Shown piece after piece: positions 1-9,215 of a stretch of DNA of 64,000 bases (the first letter of the stretch is position 1; each line of letters begins with the position of its first letter). Position numbers and translations under genes: made by a program. Source of the DNA: an uncultured Pseudanabaenaceae cyanobacterium. GTDB taxonomy: Bacteria > Cyanobacteriota > Cyanobacteriia > Pseudanabaenales > Pseudanabaenaceae. The stretch covers positions 186,001 through 250,000 of the forward strand of contig CALGKB010000002.1 in assembly GCA_937927915.1 (NCBI GenBank). Direction: 5' to 3'. The notes beneath the pieces are model-generated. The model was not told the DNA's origin, searched no databases, and was given only the letters and a program-made list of their open reading frames with translations.

Positions 1-194
1 ATACCCACCGCTAACCCCACCACCAGACAACTGACCGCTACAACAGTAGCAATGGATTGAAATTCAGGACTGCCAACATGGACATAGAACAACAAAAGCA
101 GGCAAGCCGTCGTCAGCAGGGAGACACTCAAAAACAACCCTGACAGGACACGACGGACTAAACTGGAGCGGCGATAGGAGGGAGTAGCAGACAT
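1..194 (-). CDS. Partial membrane protein, N-terminal 64 residues
   Basis: The reading frame starts at the ATG complementary to 192-194 and runs off the left edge. The visible part begins MSATPSYRRSSLVRR, a basic cytoplasmic segment, followed by two hydrophobic stretches at about residues 17-38 and 47-64, so it looks like the start of a polytopic inner-membrane or thylakoid protein. No family can be assigned from this fragment. It is transcribed away from the next gene inward, with about 70 bases of C-rich spacer between them. Confidence 0.55.
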   Translation of the reverse strand, partial: MSATPSYRRSSLVRRVLSGLFLSVSLLTTACLLLLFYVHVGSPEFQSIATVVAVSCLVVGLAVG

Positions 195-264
195 TCAGAG
201 CAGCAGAAAGCTTACCTCTACCTCTATTTTGTCACAGCCCCTCCCCCACCCCATTGACTCCATA

Positions 265-1341
265 TCACTTAATGTCGCGATATGCTCTTGCCACTAGACG
301 ATTGCCTAGGAAGGTAGCGTTAATAGTGCCCCCCCTGCCGTCCGACCAACTGACGATCGTGGCTACCTGTTCCCCCACCGACGGCTTGCGCTTAAAGAGA
401 GGGAAGAAGAAGCCCGCCTGCTGCTGTTGTTGTGCTAGGAGTTTCTTTGCTTCGCTGCTGTCCTTGCCAAATTTGGGGTCAATGCCCAGGACTTTACCTT
501 CGCCCCCTAGAATCTTCTTGACGCGGTTGTAGCTCATCCCCGCCCGCAGACAGACATAGTTCTTCCTGGTTACCCCAGGGGCACCACAGCTATAGCGAGC
601 ATTGGCAAAAGTCCGATCGTAGTGTTGGGGCGGTAACTTTGCCAAATCCAGGGTGGGACCAGACAGCAACCTGCCGCCAAACAGAACCAGAAGCACAATG
701 AGACCAATGAAGAGAATATCCTCTAGGAGAGCCTTCCAGAGATTACGGCGGTGACGGCGCTTTTGCCACTCCACTTTCCCCTTCGCCCACTCTTCCCAGG
801 GGAAGGTATCCACCCAATCCAAGGTCTGTGCCAGCTTTTGTCTAGTAAACTCCCCTGTCGCCACGATCGCCTGTTTCGGTTGTCGCAGCAGCGTCTTGGT
901 AGTGTTGACAATGGCAGTGGGGAGAGCCGCACTCGTCAGCCAGCCTTGCAGTTGCCGTACTAGGGAACCACCCCGTCTTCTGGGGGGAGCATCCGCCCTA
1001 CTGCGGACAATTGCCCGATCGGGAGCCAAGTAGTTGAGGGGAAAACGATGGACAAGCAGGGATTGCCTACTAGAAACACTGATGAAGGACAGTTCCACAA
1101 AGCGGACACCTGCTAGGGGCAAGCGGCGCAACAACTGCTCCAGCTGAGCAATAAAGTAATTGAGCTGGGGGTCATCAGGAGCATCAGACAACAGGGTAAA
1201 ACCCAGGAACAGAGTCTCTTGGTCGTAGCGAACGTCCGCTTGTTCAGGCGCTAACAGGTCAATATAATCGGCAATAAAGCTGGTGAGAATCCGCTGAAAT
1301 CTTTGCCAAGACTGTCTATCTTCCAGATTTAACTTACCCAT
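265..1341 (-). CDS. Single-span membrane protein with SmpA/OmlA-like C-terminal domain (hypothetical)
   Basis: 358 residues, family not recognised by name. Residues 1-110 form a soluble region without a known motif. A basic linker (about 110-205) leads to one strongly hydrophobic segment near residues 208-228. The part after it ends with a pattern typical of SmpA/OmlA/BLIP-like small domains: GMSYNRVKKILGGEGKVLG, then strands around TIVSWSDGRGGTINATF. Such domains usually sit on the periplasmic or lumenal side and bind protein partners. It is divergent from the ycf46-like gene, 42 bases away, so the two may share a promoter region. The function is unknown. Confidence 0.7.
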   Translation of the reverse strand: MGKLNLEDRQSWQRFQRILTSFIADYIDLLAPEQADVRYDQETLFLGFTLLSDAPDDPQLNYFIAQLEQLLRRLPLAGVRFVELSFISVSSRQSLLVHRFPLNYLAPDRAIVRSRADAPPRRRGGSLVRQLQGWLTSAALPTAIVNTTKTLLRQPKQAIVATGEFTRQKLAQTLDWVDTFPWEEWAKGKVEWQKRRHRRNLWKALLEDILFIGLIVLLVLFGGRLLSGPTLDLAKLPPQHYDRTFANARYSCGAPGVTRKNYVCLRAGMSYNRVKKILGGEGKVLGIDPKFGKDSSEAKKLLAQQQQQAGFFFPLFKRKPSVGEQVATIVSWSDGRGGTINATFLGNRLVARAYRDIK

Positions 1342-1383
1342 CGTCTTCGCCTCTTGCTCTAAACTGCCCAGTTATTTGGCATC

Positions 1384-2880
1384 ATGGTTGTACAAGGCAA
1401 TATTACCCAGGTTAGGTGCACTAATTTCATGGCGTTTGGCACGGATTTGGAACTGTTCCTGCGGGCACGCTACCCGATCATAGCGATCGGAGCCTTGGCA
1501 GAGGAGGAGGTAGAAGCAGAGATCACGGCGGTTGCCAAAAGGTTGGGGCGCAGCCTGTATGTGTGGGATTTTGTGGAGGGGTATAGTCAGGGGGCGGCAA
1601 AACGCAATCCCCTCCAAGCTTTGGAGTTCCTAGACAAGACCGAGGGGGGAGCAGTCTTTCTGCTCAAAGACTTCGATCGCTTTTGGGAAGATGTGGCAGT
1701 CAGTCGCAAGTTACGCAATCTTGCCCGTCGCCTGAAACAGTTGCCCCAGAACCTCATCCTGTTGGTCACAGGCAAAACTGTCCCAGAATTTCTGCGGGAA
1801 GTGGTGACTGTCCTGGACTTCCCCCTGCCCAGCGCCGATCGGATTCGCCAAGAACTGCAGACCTTTGGTGTCCGGGAGCAGGATTTACTGGAAGAACTGA
1901 CCAGGGCTTGTCAGGGTCTCTCCCTAGAGCGAATTAGGCGGGTGTTATCCCTGGCAATTGCTGACCACGGCGAACTAAGGCACGGGGACGGGCAGTTAAT
2001 CCTGGCAGAAAAGCGGCAAACTATCCGCCAGACGGAAATTTTAGACTTTTTCCCGGACACCACTGGCCTTGAGGACATTGGCGGCTTAGAGAACCTCAAG
2101 GAATGGCTGTTGCGACGGGGTAACGCCTTTAGCGATCGGGCAAGGCAATACGGCATTCCCTATCCCAGGGGACTGTTGTTGGTGGGCATTCAGGGCACCG
2201 GTAAATCTTTAACGGCAAAGGCAATTGCCCATCACTGGTCGTTACCTCTACTGCGGCTGGATGTAGGGCGCCTATTTGCAGGACTGGTGGGGGAAAGTGA
2301 AGCCCGTACTAGGCAGATGACCCAACTGGCAGAGGCGATGGCACCCTGTGTGCTGTGGGTAGATGAAATTGACAAAGCCTTTAGTGGCGATAGCAGGGGA
2401 GATGGGGGGACGACTAACCGCGTGTTTGCCACCTTTTTGACCTGGATGGCGGAGAAGACTGCCCCTGTCTTTGTCGTTGCCACTGCCAATAACATCCGTG
2501 CCTTGCCCCCAGAACTGCTGCGGAAAGGGCGCTTTGATGAAATTTTCTTTGTCGGTCTCCCCAACCAGGAAGAGCGGGCACAGATTTTTGCCGTCCACCT
2601 CAACCGCGTGCGGGGTTACAACTTGCGCAACTATGACCTCGATCGCCTTGCCTACGAAACCCCCAACTTCTCTGGGGCAGAAATTGAACAGGTAATTATT
2701 GAGGCCATGCACATTGGCTTCAGCCAGAATCGGGACTTTACCACCGAAGACATCCTAGAAGCTGCCAGTCAAGTAGTGCCCCTTGCCCAGACCGCCAGTG
2801 GGGAAGTGGAGTATCTACAGGAATGGGCGAAATCTGGTAAGGCAAGACTGGCTTCCCGATCGGCTCTATTCCGTGACTAG
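1384..2880 (+). CDS. ycf46: Ycf46-type AAA+ ATPase
   Basis: 498 residues, the usual size of Ycf46, an AAA+ family conserved in cyanobacteria and some plastid genomes. The N-terminal half (residues 17-200) is a degenerate ATPase-like domain beginning [18 protein letters not shown]. The second half has Walker A GIQGTGKS (about 267-274), Walker B VLWVDEID (about 322) and the sensor/arginine-finger segment [13 protein letters not shown] (about 374). In Synechocystis the homologue has been linked to inorganic-carbon and photosynthesis regulation; that is literature recall, not visible here. The ATG at 1384 lacks a ribosome-binding site. The ATG at 1429 (MAFGTDLE) matches the usual family N-terminus better and may be the true start. 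The 3' end overlaps the convergent YqgF-like gene by 15 bases. Confidence 0.88.
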   Translation: MVVQGNITQVRCTNFMAFGTDLELFLRARYPIIAIGALAEEEVEAEITAVAKRLGRSLYVWDFVEGYSQGAAKRNPLQALEFLDKTEGGAVFLLKDFDRFWEDVAVSRKLRNLARRLKQLPQNLILLVTGKTVPEFLREVVTVLDFPLPSADRIRQELQTFGVREQDLLEELTRACQGLSLERIRRVLSLAIADHGELRHGDGQLILAEKRQTIRQTEILDFFPDTTGLEDIGGLENLKEWLLRRGNAFSDRARQYGIPYPRGLLLVGIQGTGKSLTAKAIAHHWSLPLLRLDVGRLFAGLVGESEARTRQMTQLAEAMAPCVLWVDEIDKAFSGDSRGDGGTTNRVFATFLTWMAEKTAPVFVVATANNIRALPPELLRKGRFDEIFFVGLPNQEERAQIFAVHLNRVRGYNLRNYDLDRLAYETPNFSGAEIEQVIIEAMHIGFSQNRDFTTEDILEAASQVVPLAQTASGEVEYLQEWAKSGKARLASRSALFRD

Positions 2881-3258
2881 TTGTTTGAGATAGCGTTCAA
2901 TGAGGACGACGGCGACCACATCATCGAAGGGGCGGGGGGGTATACGCCAGGAGGGGGGCAGGAGTTTGAAAATGCCCTGGGGGGGATAGAGCTGCCAATA
3001 CCGCTGCCTTGCCTCCAGAGTACTAAATTTTTCGTCGATGACCACTACTCGCACTTGGGGTTCCAGTAGCTGCCGCCAGCTTTGGCTGCCCGTGCCATTC
3101 CCTAGAACGATGACCGAGATGGGGTAATCCGCCAGGATTTTTTCAATCCGCTCGATCGTGCGGGAGGTAGGCACCACTTCCTGTAGCCATAATTTCCGCT
3201 CAAAGTCCATCACCGCCAAGCCACATTTACTTTTACCTGGGTCAAGTCCAAGAAACAC
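2866..3258 (-). CDS. YqgF/RuvX-like RNase H-fold protein (pre-16S rRNA processing nuclease-like)
   Basis: 130 residues with the RNase H-like resolvase fold signature. The N-terminal strand is FLGLDPGKSKCGLAV, with the first catalytic Asp. There is a central strand VIVLGNGTGS and a C-terminal acidic position in RPFDDVVAVVL. In cyanobacteria this short family is separate from canonical YqgF and is usually annotated as a Holliday-junction-resolvase-like or pre-16S-processing protein. The actual substrate is not established from sequence. It stands alone on its strand between two plus-strand genes and its last five codons are antisense to the end of ycf46. Confidence 0.75.
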   Translation of the reverse strand: MFLGLDPGKSKCGLAVMDFERKLWLQEVVPTSRTIERIEKILADYPISVIVLGNGTGSQSWRQLLEPQVRVVVIDEKFSTLEARQRYWQLYPPQGIFKLLPPSWRIPPRPFDDVVAVVLIERYLKQLVTE

Positions 3259-3309
3259 ACCCTGCCTCCCCTTTTTTCCTCCATCTTAGACAGAATTTAG
3301 CGCTAGGAT

Positions 3310-3315
3310 TACTAT
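3310..3315 (+). promoter_or_regulatory. Possible -10 element (TACTAT) for the MBL-fold gene
   Basis: TACTAT lies just before the first in-frame ATG at 3316. If it is a -10 box, transcription would start near 3322 and the ATG at 3334 would be the translation start. This is a short motif match only. Confidence 0.25.
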
Positions 3316-3333
3316 ATGGCAGGGGTAAAAGGC

Positions 3334-4233
3334 ATGACGACAAGTCCTTCGGCGACACTGACGAGCCACCGCTTTACAGTACACTTTTGGGGCGTGCGGG
3401 GCAGTATTCCCACCCCTGGTATATCTACGATCCGCTACGGGGGCAATACCTCCTGCGTGGAGATGCGCTGCAATGGCAAACGGCTGATTTTTGATGGCGG
3501 CACAGGTATTCGTGTCCTAGGTGACCATCTACTGTCCCAAATGCCCCTAGAGGCGCATATCTTCTTTACCCACACCCACTGGGACCACATCCAGGGCTTT
3601 CCCTTTTTCACCCCCGCCTTTGTCAAAGGCAATACGTTCCACATCTATGGCAAGGTCTCCCTCAATGGCGACACTATAGAAAAATGCCTCTACAACCAAA
3701 TGCTAGACCCCAATTTCCCTGTCCCCCTGGGTATCATGGGTTCTACAAAGTACTTCTACAGTCTGGAATTTGGGCAGGTCGTTGATCTGGGGGACGGCGT
3801 AACGGTGGAAACGGGCAGACTCAATCACCCAGGGGAGGCGATGGGCTATCGAGTGAGCTGGCAAAATCACGCTGTCGTCTATGCCACGGATACGGAACAC
3901 TACCCCGATCGCCTAGATGAAAACCTCCTCCACTTGGCCCGCCATGCCGACTTTTTGATTATGGACTGCACCTACACTGATGAGGAATACTGGTCTAAAA
4001 CTAGCCCCAAAATTGGCTGGGGGCATTCCACCTGGCAGGAGGGGGTAAAAGTGGCTAAAGCCGCCCAGGTCAAGCATCTCGTGATTTTCCACCACGACCC
4101 CGCCCACGATGATGATTTCCTAGATAAAGTGGGGGCAGAACTACAAGTTACTTTCCCCAACGGCATCATGGCCCGGGAAGGGATGGTCTTAGCGGTCACC
4201 ACCCAGGAGGAGGAACCATGCCCGATCGGATGA
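3334..4233 (+). CDS. MBL-fold metallo-hydrolase
   Basis: 299 residues from the ATG at 3334, or 305 from the ATG at 3316. The later start is preferred because AGGGG lies ahead of it and a -10-like box overlaps the earlier one. The metallo-beta-lactamase zinc motif HTHWDH lies at about residues 80-85. Later ligand positions are in GRLNHPGEAMGY, YATDTEHY, MDCTYTDEEY and VIFHHDP. The N-terminus FWGVRGSIPTPG is characteristic of the cyclic-phosphodiesterase/PhnP-like branch. The substrate is unknown. It overlaps the next gene (CRR7-type) by 16 bases, which implies translational coupling. Confidence 0.88.
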   Translation: MTTSPSATLTSHRFTVHFWGVRGSIPTPGISTIRYGGNTSCVEMRCNGKRLIFDGGTGIRVLGDHLLSQMPLEAHIFFTHTHWDHIQGFPFFTPAFVKGNTFHIYGKVSLNGDTIEKCLYNQMLDPNFPVPLGIMGSTKYFYSLEFGQVVDLGDGVTVETGRLNHPGEAMGYRVSWQNHAVVYATDTEHYPDRLDENLLHLARHADFLIMDCTYTDEEYWSKTSPKIGWGHSTWQEGVKVAKAAQVKHLVIFHHDPAHDDDFLDKVGAELQVTFPNGIMAREGMVLAVTTQEEEPCPIG

Positions 4234-4469
4234 TGTTTTTTGAGGATACCTATGTGGTGCTGTCCCCCCGCCTAGAGCAGCAGTTTGTCTCCTACCTGGA
4301 ACTACGGCAGATTTTGCACCGTCTGCTGGAGCAACCAGGGGTAGAAATCCCCCTTGATTTACGGCAACTCGATCGGGAGCAACAGATTGACCGCTTGATT
4401 GCTACAGTGTGTGAATTTAGCACGGCAGAGGGGGTATGGCAGTGGTATGTTGTCAGGCTGGAGAAATAG
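4218..4469 (+). CDS. CRR7-family protein (NDH-1 assembly)
   Basis: 83 residues. The N-terminal EDTYVVLSP, the central LPLDLRQL-like segment and the end WQWYVVRLEK match the short chlororespiratory reduction 7 family. Plant CRR7 is needed for accumulation of the chloroplast NDH complex; cyanobacterial members are conserved but less studied. The identification is by remembered family pattern. The gene starts inside the MBL-fold gene and ends 43 bases before the oxidoreductase start. The window also encodes NDH-1 subunits (ndhHAIGE), which is consistent with a host needing this factor. Confidence 0.75.
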   Translation: MPDRMMFFEDTYVVLSPRLEQQFVSYLELRQILHRLLEQPGVEIPLDLRQLDREQQIDRLIATVCEFSTAEGVWQWYVVRLEK

Positions 4470-4512
4470 GCGGGGGTGACCTGTGTTAAGATTCTTCAAG
4501 GATTAGGGGAGT

Positions 4513-5559
4513 GTGAGGGTGATGAATTCCTACCGCAGTCATGCCAAACCTATCCCGATGGGGGTCATAGGGGTCGGCAATATGGGGCAACACCACGCTA
4601 GGGTTTTGAGTCTCCTGAAGGATGTGGATTTGGTAGGCGTGGCGGACATCAATGTCGATCGGGGTTTGGATACCGCTAGCAAGTATCGGGTGCGCTTTTT
4701 TGAGGACTATCGGGAACTGCTCCCCCTAGTGGACGCGGTGTGTATTGCTGTTCCCACCCGGCTCCACCACGAAGTGGGCACTACCTGTCTCAAAGCGGGG
4801 GTCCATGTCCTGATTGAAAAGCCCATTGCCGCTACCATTGCCGAGGCAGAATCCCTGGTGAACACGGCGGCGGAAACCGATCGCATTCTTCAGGTGGGGC
4901 ATATTGAACGCTTTAACCCGGCTTTCCAGGAACTCTCGAAGGTGCTGAAGGGGGAAACGGTTTTAGCGATCGAGGCTCATCGCCTTAGTCCCTACTCCCA
5001 CCGTGCCAACGATGTATCAGTGGTGTTTGATTTGATGATCCACGACATCGACCTGTTGTTAGAACTGGTGCCAGGGCAGATCACCCGTCTCAGTGCCAAC
5101 GGCAACCATGTCTCAGGGTCAGGCTTTTTGGACTATGTGACCGCCACGATCGCTTTTGACAACGGTGTGATTGCCACCCTCACTGCCAGCAAAGTCACCC
5201 ATCGCAAACAGAGGCGGATTGTTGCCCACTGCAAAAACTCCCTCACGGAGGCGGATTTCCTTAACAACGAGATTTTAATTCACCGCCAAACGGTGGCTAA
5301 CTCCAGCACTGACTACGGGCAAGTTCTGTATCGCCAGGATGGTCTGATTGAAAAAGTGTATACCAGCAACATTGAACCCCTCTATGCTGAACTGGAACAC
5401 TTTGCCACCTGTGTGCGGGGGGGGAAACAGCCTTCGGTGGGGGGAACACAAGCCCTCCGTGCCCTGCGCATTGCCAGTGTGATTGAGCAGACAGCCCTGG
5501 ACGGTCAGACCTGGTACAACCATGAGTTCAATCTGCGAGAAATCCTGCACACTAATTGA
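4513..5559 (+). CDS. Gfo/Idh/MocA-family NAD(P)-dependent oxidoreductase
   Basis: 348 residues. The N-terminal Rossmann motif GVIGVGNMGQHH (about 17-28) is followed by VGVADIN. The family motif EKPIA, with the catalytic-region lysine, is at about 102-106. The C-terminal alpha/beta domain contains VFDLMIHDIDLL, the usual histidine-containing helix. Members oxidise or reduce sugars, inositols or biliverdin-like substrates; the substrate here cannot be read. Start is GTG 4513 or ATG 4522; GAGG lies a few bases before the latter. The end overlaps the next gene's likely start by 38 bases. Confidence 0.88.
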   Translation: MRVMNSYRSHAKPIPMGVIGVGNMGQHHARVLSLLKDVDLVGVADINVDRGLDTASKYRVRFFEDYRELLPLVDAVCIAVPTRLHHEVGTTCLKAGVHVLIEKPIAATIAEAESLVNTAAETDRILQVGHIERFNPAFQELSKVLKGETVLAIEAHRLSPYSHRANDVSVVFDLMIHDIDLLLELVPGQITRLSANGNHVSGSGFLDYVTATIAFDNGVIATLTASKVTHRKQRRIVAHCKNSLTEADFLNNEILIHRQTVANSSTDYGQVLYRQDGLIEKVYTSNIEPLYAELEHFATCVRGGKQPSVGGTQALRALRIASVIEQTALDGQTWYNHEFNLREILHTN

Positions 5560-6004
5560 CCCTCACTCCTTTCGCCCCTTTGGGCAGGTCATCTACCCCA
5601 CGATCGATGGCAGGGAGTGGGAGGAGGGGGAGGCAAGCCTAGATTTAAGCCAGGGCACGCCCCGTGTTTACATTATGGAGTTGCAGTCCCAGGGGCTGGT
5701 CTTTGACAGAATTACGCAGCATCGCCGCGTCACGCAGTGTTTAGGAGCAGTGGGAGGGCAGGAGTGGTTTTTAGGGGTAGCTAGTCCTAGTATTGCCCCA
5801 GAAGAGCTGTCGGTAGAAGATGTGCATCTCTTTCGCATTGCGGGGGCTTGTCTGGTGAAATTGGAGGTGGGGACTTGGCACGCTGGTCCTTTTTTCCGAG
5901 CGCCGACAATGTTGTTTTTTAATCTGGAATTACGGGACACCAATATTAACGATCATCACTCTATACAATTATCTCCACCAATTAAATTTCTCATAGCCGA
6001 TTGA
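5522..6004 (+). CDS. Ureidoglycolate lyase-like (AllA-type cupin) protein
   Basis: 160 residues from the ATG at 5522, which lies inside the preceding oxidoreductase gene. An in-frame upstream start at 5483 would add 13 residues. Features include SFRPFGQVIYP near the N-terminus, the RITQHRRVTQCLGAVGG segment and GTWHAGPFF near the C-terminus, typical of the ureidoglycolate lyase (AllA) cupin-like family. In cyanobacteria without an obvious allantoin pathway the role is uncertain. The deep overlap with the oxidoreductase suggests co-translation and a shared pathway. It ends three bases before the convergent livH gene. Confidence 0.72.
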   Translation: MSSICEKSCTLIDPHSFRPFGQVIYPTIDGREWEEGEASLDLSQGTPRVYIMELQSQGLVFDRITQHRRVTQCLGAVGGQEWFLGVASPSIAPEELSVEDVHLFRIAGACLVKLEVGTWHAGPFFRAPTMLFFNLELRDTNINDHHSIQLSPPIKFLIAD

Positions 6005-6007
6005 GGG

Positions 6008-6943
6008 TTATACTTTGACTTTATTGCTCCCTAACAAGCCTTGGGGACGCAATAGCAGCATGAGAAACAAAATGGCAAAAGCGATCGCTTCTCTGTAGGC
6101 ATTCCAATCCGCAGGCACAAGGGATTCCGCTAGCCCGATCGTAAAGCCTGCCAATACTGACCCCGCCACACTCCCTAAGCCGCCTAACACAATTACTGCC
6201 AAGCCTTTCAAACCAAAACTAATGCCAAAGTAGGGTCCCACAATACTCACGCTTGCCCCTACCAACGCCCCGGCTACCCCCGCTAAAAACCCGGACAAAA
6301 AGAACGTGAGAGCAATAAAGCGATCGGGATCAATACCCAATAAAACAGCAACGGTGGGGTCTTCCGCTACCGCTTTGAGGGCTTTTCCCCCCTTGGTGTG
6401 GTTGAGAAGAAAGGTGAGGATAGCTAACAGAATAACCGAGACAACAAAAATTACTACCTGGGCAGTTCTCACTTTGATATTGCCAATACTTATGGCGCTG
6501 GGGAGATTGCCAAAAATATCACTTTTGAAGGTGTAAATCTCTGCTCCCACCAGGTATTGAATAAGGTTAACAATGACAACTGCCACGCCCAGGCTGGAAA
6601 TGAGGGTAAGCAAATTATCCGCCTGTCTGTAGCGCAGAGGACGGAAACACCAGCGCTCAATTCCCACACTGACAAAACCAGCGATCGCGCTGCTCACAAT
6701 GAGGGCAAGGGGAAAGGGGAGATGCAAAAAGGAGGGAAGAGCTTGATTCGCCAGAATACCGTTGAAACCAAATCTGCCCCCCTGTAGAAAATAAGTGAGG
6801 TACGCCCCCAGGGTAAAGACGGCACCGTGGGCAAAATTGATAATCCCTAACACAGAAAAGACGAGGGTATAACCAAGGGCAAACAGGGCATAAATGCTAC
6901 CAATGGAAATACCGTTGACCAGTTGTTGCAGAAAAATGTCCAC
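6008..6943 (-). CDS. livH: Branched-chain/neutral amino-acid ABC transporter permease (LivH type)
   Basis: 311 residues, about eight transmembrane segments. The start LQQLVNGISIGSIYALFALGYTL and the segment GIINFAHG are the LivH signature. GLKGLAVIVLGGLGSVAGS near the C-terminus is the conserved permease loop that contacts the ATPases. In cyanobacteria this type belongs to the Nat-I or Nat-II uptake systems. No ATPase, LivM-type permease or binding protein is next to it here, so the transporter genes are dispersed. It is divergent from the following membrane protein by 40 bases containing one CGATCG. Confidence 0.9.
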   Translation of the reverse strand: MDIFLQQLVNGISIGSIYALFALGYTLVFSVLGIINFAHGAVFTLGAYLTYFLQGGRFGFNGILANQALPSFLHLPFPLALIVSSAIAGFVSVGIERWCFRPLRYRQADNLLTLISSLGVAVVIVNLIQYLVGAEIYTFKSDIFGNLPSAISIGNIKVRTAQVVIFVVSVILLAILTFLLNHTKGGKALKAVAEDPTVAVLLGIDPDRFIALTFFLSGFLAGVAGALVGASVSIVGPYFGISFGLKGLAVIVLGGLGSVAGSVLAGFTIGLAESLVPADWNAYREAIAFAILFLMLLLRPQGLLGSNKVKV

Positions 6944-6983
6944 TGCTATTGTGCTAGGTTAGAAGTGTTGCGATCGTTATTTT

Positions 6984-7637
6984 ATGCTACGGGGATTGCC
7001 CTTTTGGTTAGTGTGGCTGGCATTTGTCACCTACGCCTTTGTTTTTGCGCCGCCCGATCGTCCTGACACCTGGGACTTGATTCAACGCCTGATTAAGATG
7101 GATACAGAGGGGATCAACCCCGCGATCGTGGCTCTCTTTAATCTGATGGGGGTCTATCCTTTGCTTTATGGCTGTCTGTTATTTGCCGATGGACAGGGAC
7201 AGAAAGTACCCGCCTGGCTGTTTTTCCTGGGGTCAATGTTTGTAGGCGCCTTTGCCCTGCTGCCCTACTGCGCCCTTAGAGAACCCAACCCCCAATTTCG
7301 CGGCACCCCCCACTGGTGGATTAAAATCACCGACTCCCGCATCACAGGTTTTTTGCTTGCCAGCCTCGCTGTCTTTCTCCTCCTCTACGGACTGCGCTAT
7401 GGGGACTGGGCAGACTTTTTCTACCAATGGCGCACCAACCGCTTTATCCACGTGATGAGTCTGGATTTTGTCCTCCTCTCCCTGCTGTTCCCCTGGCTGC
7501 TGGCGGACGATATGGCAAGACGGGGTCTGCAGGATAACTATTTGCTCTACCTGTTGGTCAGTATTGTGCCCCTCCTGGGTCCCGCTATCTATCTCACCGT
7601 CAGACCTAATCTCATCCCTGCCCCCGCCGCAGCTTAA
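6984..7637 (+). CDS. Conserved polytopic membrane protein, unknown function
   Basis: 217 residues with about six hydrophobic segments. The first is WLVWLAFVTYAFVFAPP; others are around residues 48-66, 74-94, 118-136, 153-170 and 183-201. Conserved-looking loops contain FAPPDRPDT and LREPNPQF. Proteins of this size and pattern are common in cyanobacteria and are usually hypothetical; I do not assign a function. The stop codon overlaps the end of the convergent comM-like gene by 4 bases. Confidence 0.7.
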   Translation: MLRGLPFWLVWLAFVTYAFVFAPPDRPDTWDLIQRLIKMDTEGINPAIVALFNLMGVYPLLYGCLLFADGQGQKVPAWLFFLGSMFVGAFALLPYCALREPNPQFRGTPHWWIKITDSRITGFLLASLAVFLLLYGLRYGDWADFFYQWRTNRFIHVMSLDFVLLSLLFPWLLADDMARRGLQDNYLLYLLVSIVPLLGPAIYLTVRPNLIPAPAAA

Positions 7638-9154
7638 CTGTTAAACCGATCGAGGGTACGATACTGAATTGCCTCCGCCACATGGTGGGCTTGAATGGAG
7701 GGGGAATGGGCAAGGTCAGCGATCGTTCTTGCCACCTTCAAAACGCGGTCACTGGCACGGGCGGACAGACCCAAACGGCGAATAGCTCCCTCTAGGAGGG
7801 AACGCCCCCGATCGTCTAACGGACAAAACTGCCGCAGGTGAATCGTCTGCATCTGGGCATTACAACGGATGGCGGCTTCCTGGGCAAAGCGTGCCTGCTG
7901 TATTTGTCTCGCTTGGGTGACCCGCTCCCGCACCACTGCCGATGGCTCACCGGTAGCCGTAGAGGTAATTTCCTCCGCTTTGAGGCGAGTGACCAGCACT
8001 TGCAGATCAATGCGGTCCATGAGGGGACCGGACAGACGCGCCCAATACTGCTCCCGCTGCTTGGGACTGCAGGTACAGGGTTGCACGGCATCCCCCCAAT
8101 AGCCGCAGGGACAGGGATTTGTGCTAGCCACCAACATAAACTTCGCGGGAAATGCCACCGACTGCTTTGTACGGGAAATGGTCACAAAGCCATCCTCTAG
8201 GGGTTGCCGCAAAAAATCCAAGACATCCCGCTTAAATTCTGTCAGCTCATCCAAAAACAGCACCCCATTGCTAGCCAGGGAAATCTCCCCTGGTCGTGGA
8301 AAACTGCCGCCCCCCACTAGGGAGGGACCCGATGCCGAATGGTGGGGACTGCGAAAGGGACGTTCTGTAATTAAACCCTTCCCCTGCAACAGACCTGCTA
8401 CGGAATAAATCCTGGTGGTCTCCAAGGCCTCTTCTGGGGTCATGGGGGGGAGAATGGAAGGCAGACAGCGGGCTAACAGAGTCTTTCCTGCCCCCGGCGG
8501 TCCCACAAAAATTAAATTATGCCCTCCCGCAGCGGCAATCTCCAGGGCACGGCGGGCATGGCTCTGCCCCTTTACCTCCCGCAAATCGTAACTGTGGTGG
8601 ACAACACTGGCATTTACTGATCCTGCTTTGACTGGTTCTTGGTAGGTGTGGGGGTCTTGCAAAAAATGCAGGACATCCTGGAGGTGGGCAAAGGCATAAA
8701 CAGCAATATCCTCTACTACTTTCGCTTCCTCCCAGTTGGTCAAGGGCACTACTACCCCCCGCTTCCCCAGTTGCTTTGCCGTTGCCGCGATCGGTAATAC
8801 GCCGCTGACACCCCGCAAACTGCCATCAAGGGAGAGTTCCCCCAAAAAGAGGAGGTCCCCGGGCACTTGTACCTGTTCTGTGGCTGCCAAGACCCCCAAA
8901 CTGATGGGCAGGTCAAAACTAGGTCCCTCTTTGCGCAGGTCAGCGGGGGTGAGATTGACGACAATTTTGCGCAGGGGGAAGAGATAACCCGTATTTTTGA
9001 TGGCGGCTTTTACTCGCTCTTTACTCTCCTGCACTGCCGTATCTGGCAACCCCACCACTACCATCCCCGGCAAGCCCGCTGATATGTCCACCTCTACGCC
9101 CACCTCCACTGCGTCAATCCCCACGATCGTGGCACTGGCAACCTTAGCAAGCAT
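7634..9154 (-). CDS. comM: YifB/ComM-family Mg-chelatase-like AAA+ ATPase
   Basis: 506 residues, full length for the family. The N-terminal Lon-S5-like domain begins AKVASATIVGIDAVEVGVEVD. The ATPase core has Walker A GPPGAGKT (about 216-223), Walker B-region GVLFLDELTEF and a cysteine cluster in NPCPCGYWG. The C-terminal Mg-chelatase helical domain ends the protein. ComM is a hexameric branch-migration helicase that aids integration of foreign DNA during natural transformation in proteobacteria; the same role in cyanobacteria is inferred. It is convergent with the preceding gene and divergent from the aldo/keto reductase. Confidence 0.9.
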   Translation of the reverse strand: MLAKVASATIVGIDAVEVGVEVDISAGLPGMVVVGLPDTAVQESKERVKAAIKNTGYLFPLRKIVVNLTPADLRKEGPSFDLPISLGVLAATEQVQVPGDLLFLGELSLDGSLRGVSGVLPIAATAKQLGKRGVVVPLTNWEEAKVVEDIAVYAFAHLQDVLHFLQDPHTYQEPVKAGSVNASVVHHSYDLREVKGQSHARRALEIAAAGGHNLIFVGPPGAGKTLLARCLPSILPPMTPEEALETTRIYSVAGLLQGKGLITERPFRSPHHSASGPSLVGGGSFPRPGEISLASNGVLFLDELTEFKRDVLDFLRQPLEDGFVTISRTKQSVAFPAKFMLVASTNPCPCGYWGDAVQPCTCSPKQREQYWARLSGPLMDRIDLQVLVTRLKAEEITSTATGEPSAVVRERVTQARQIQQARFAQEAAIRCNAQMQTIHLRQFCPLDDRGRSLLEGAIRRLGLSARASDRVLKVARTIADLAHSPSIQAHHVAEAIQYRTLDRFNS

Positions 9155-9215
9155 AGTTTCTCCCTCCTTCCTTCAACGATCGTATAAAATAAGCTGCAGC
9201 AACTGGGCACATGGC

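Noticed and set aside
2232-2712. Overlapping minus-strand frames inside ycf46
   Set aside because: These are shadow frames of the conserved AAA+ core; no ribosome-binding site and no homology pattern.
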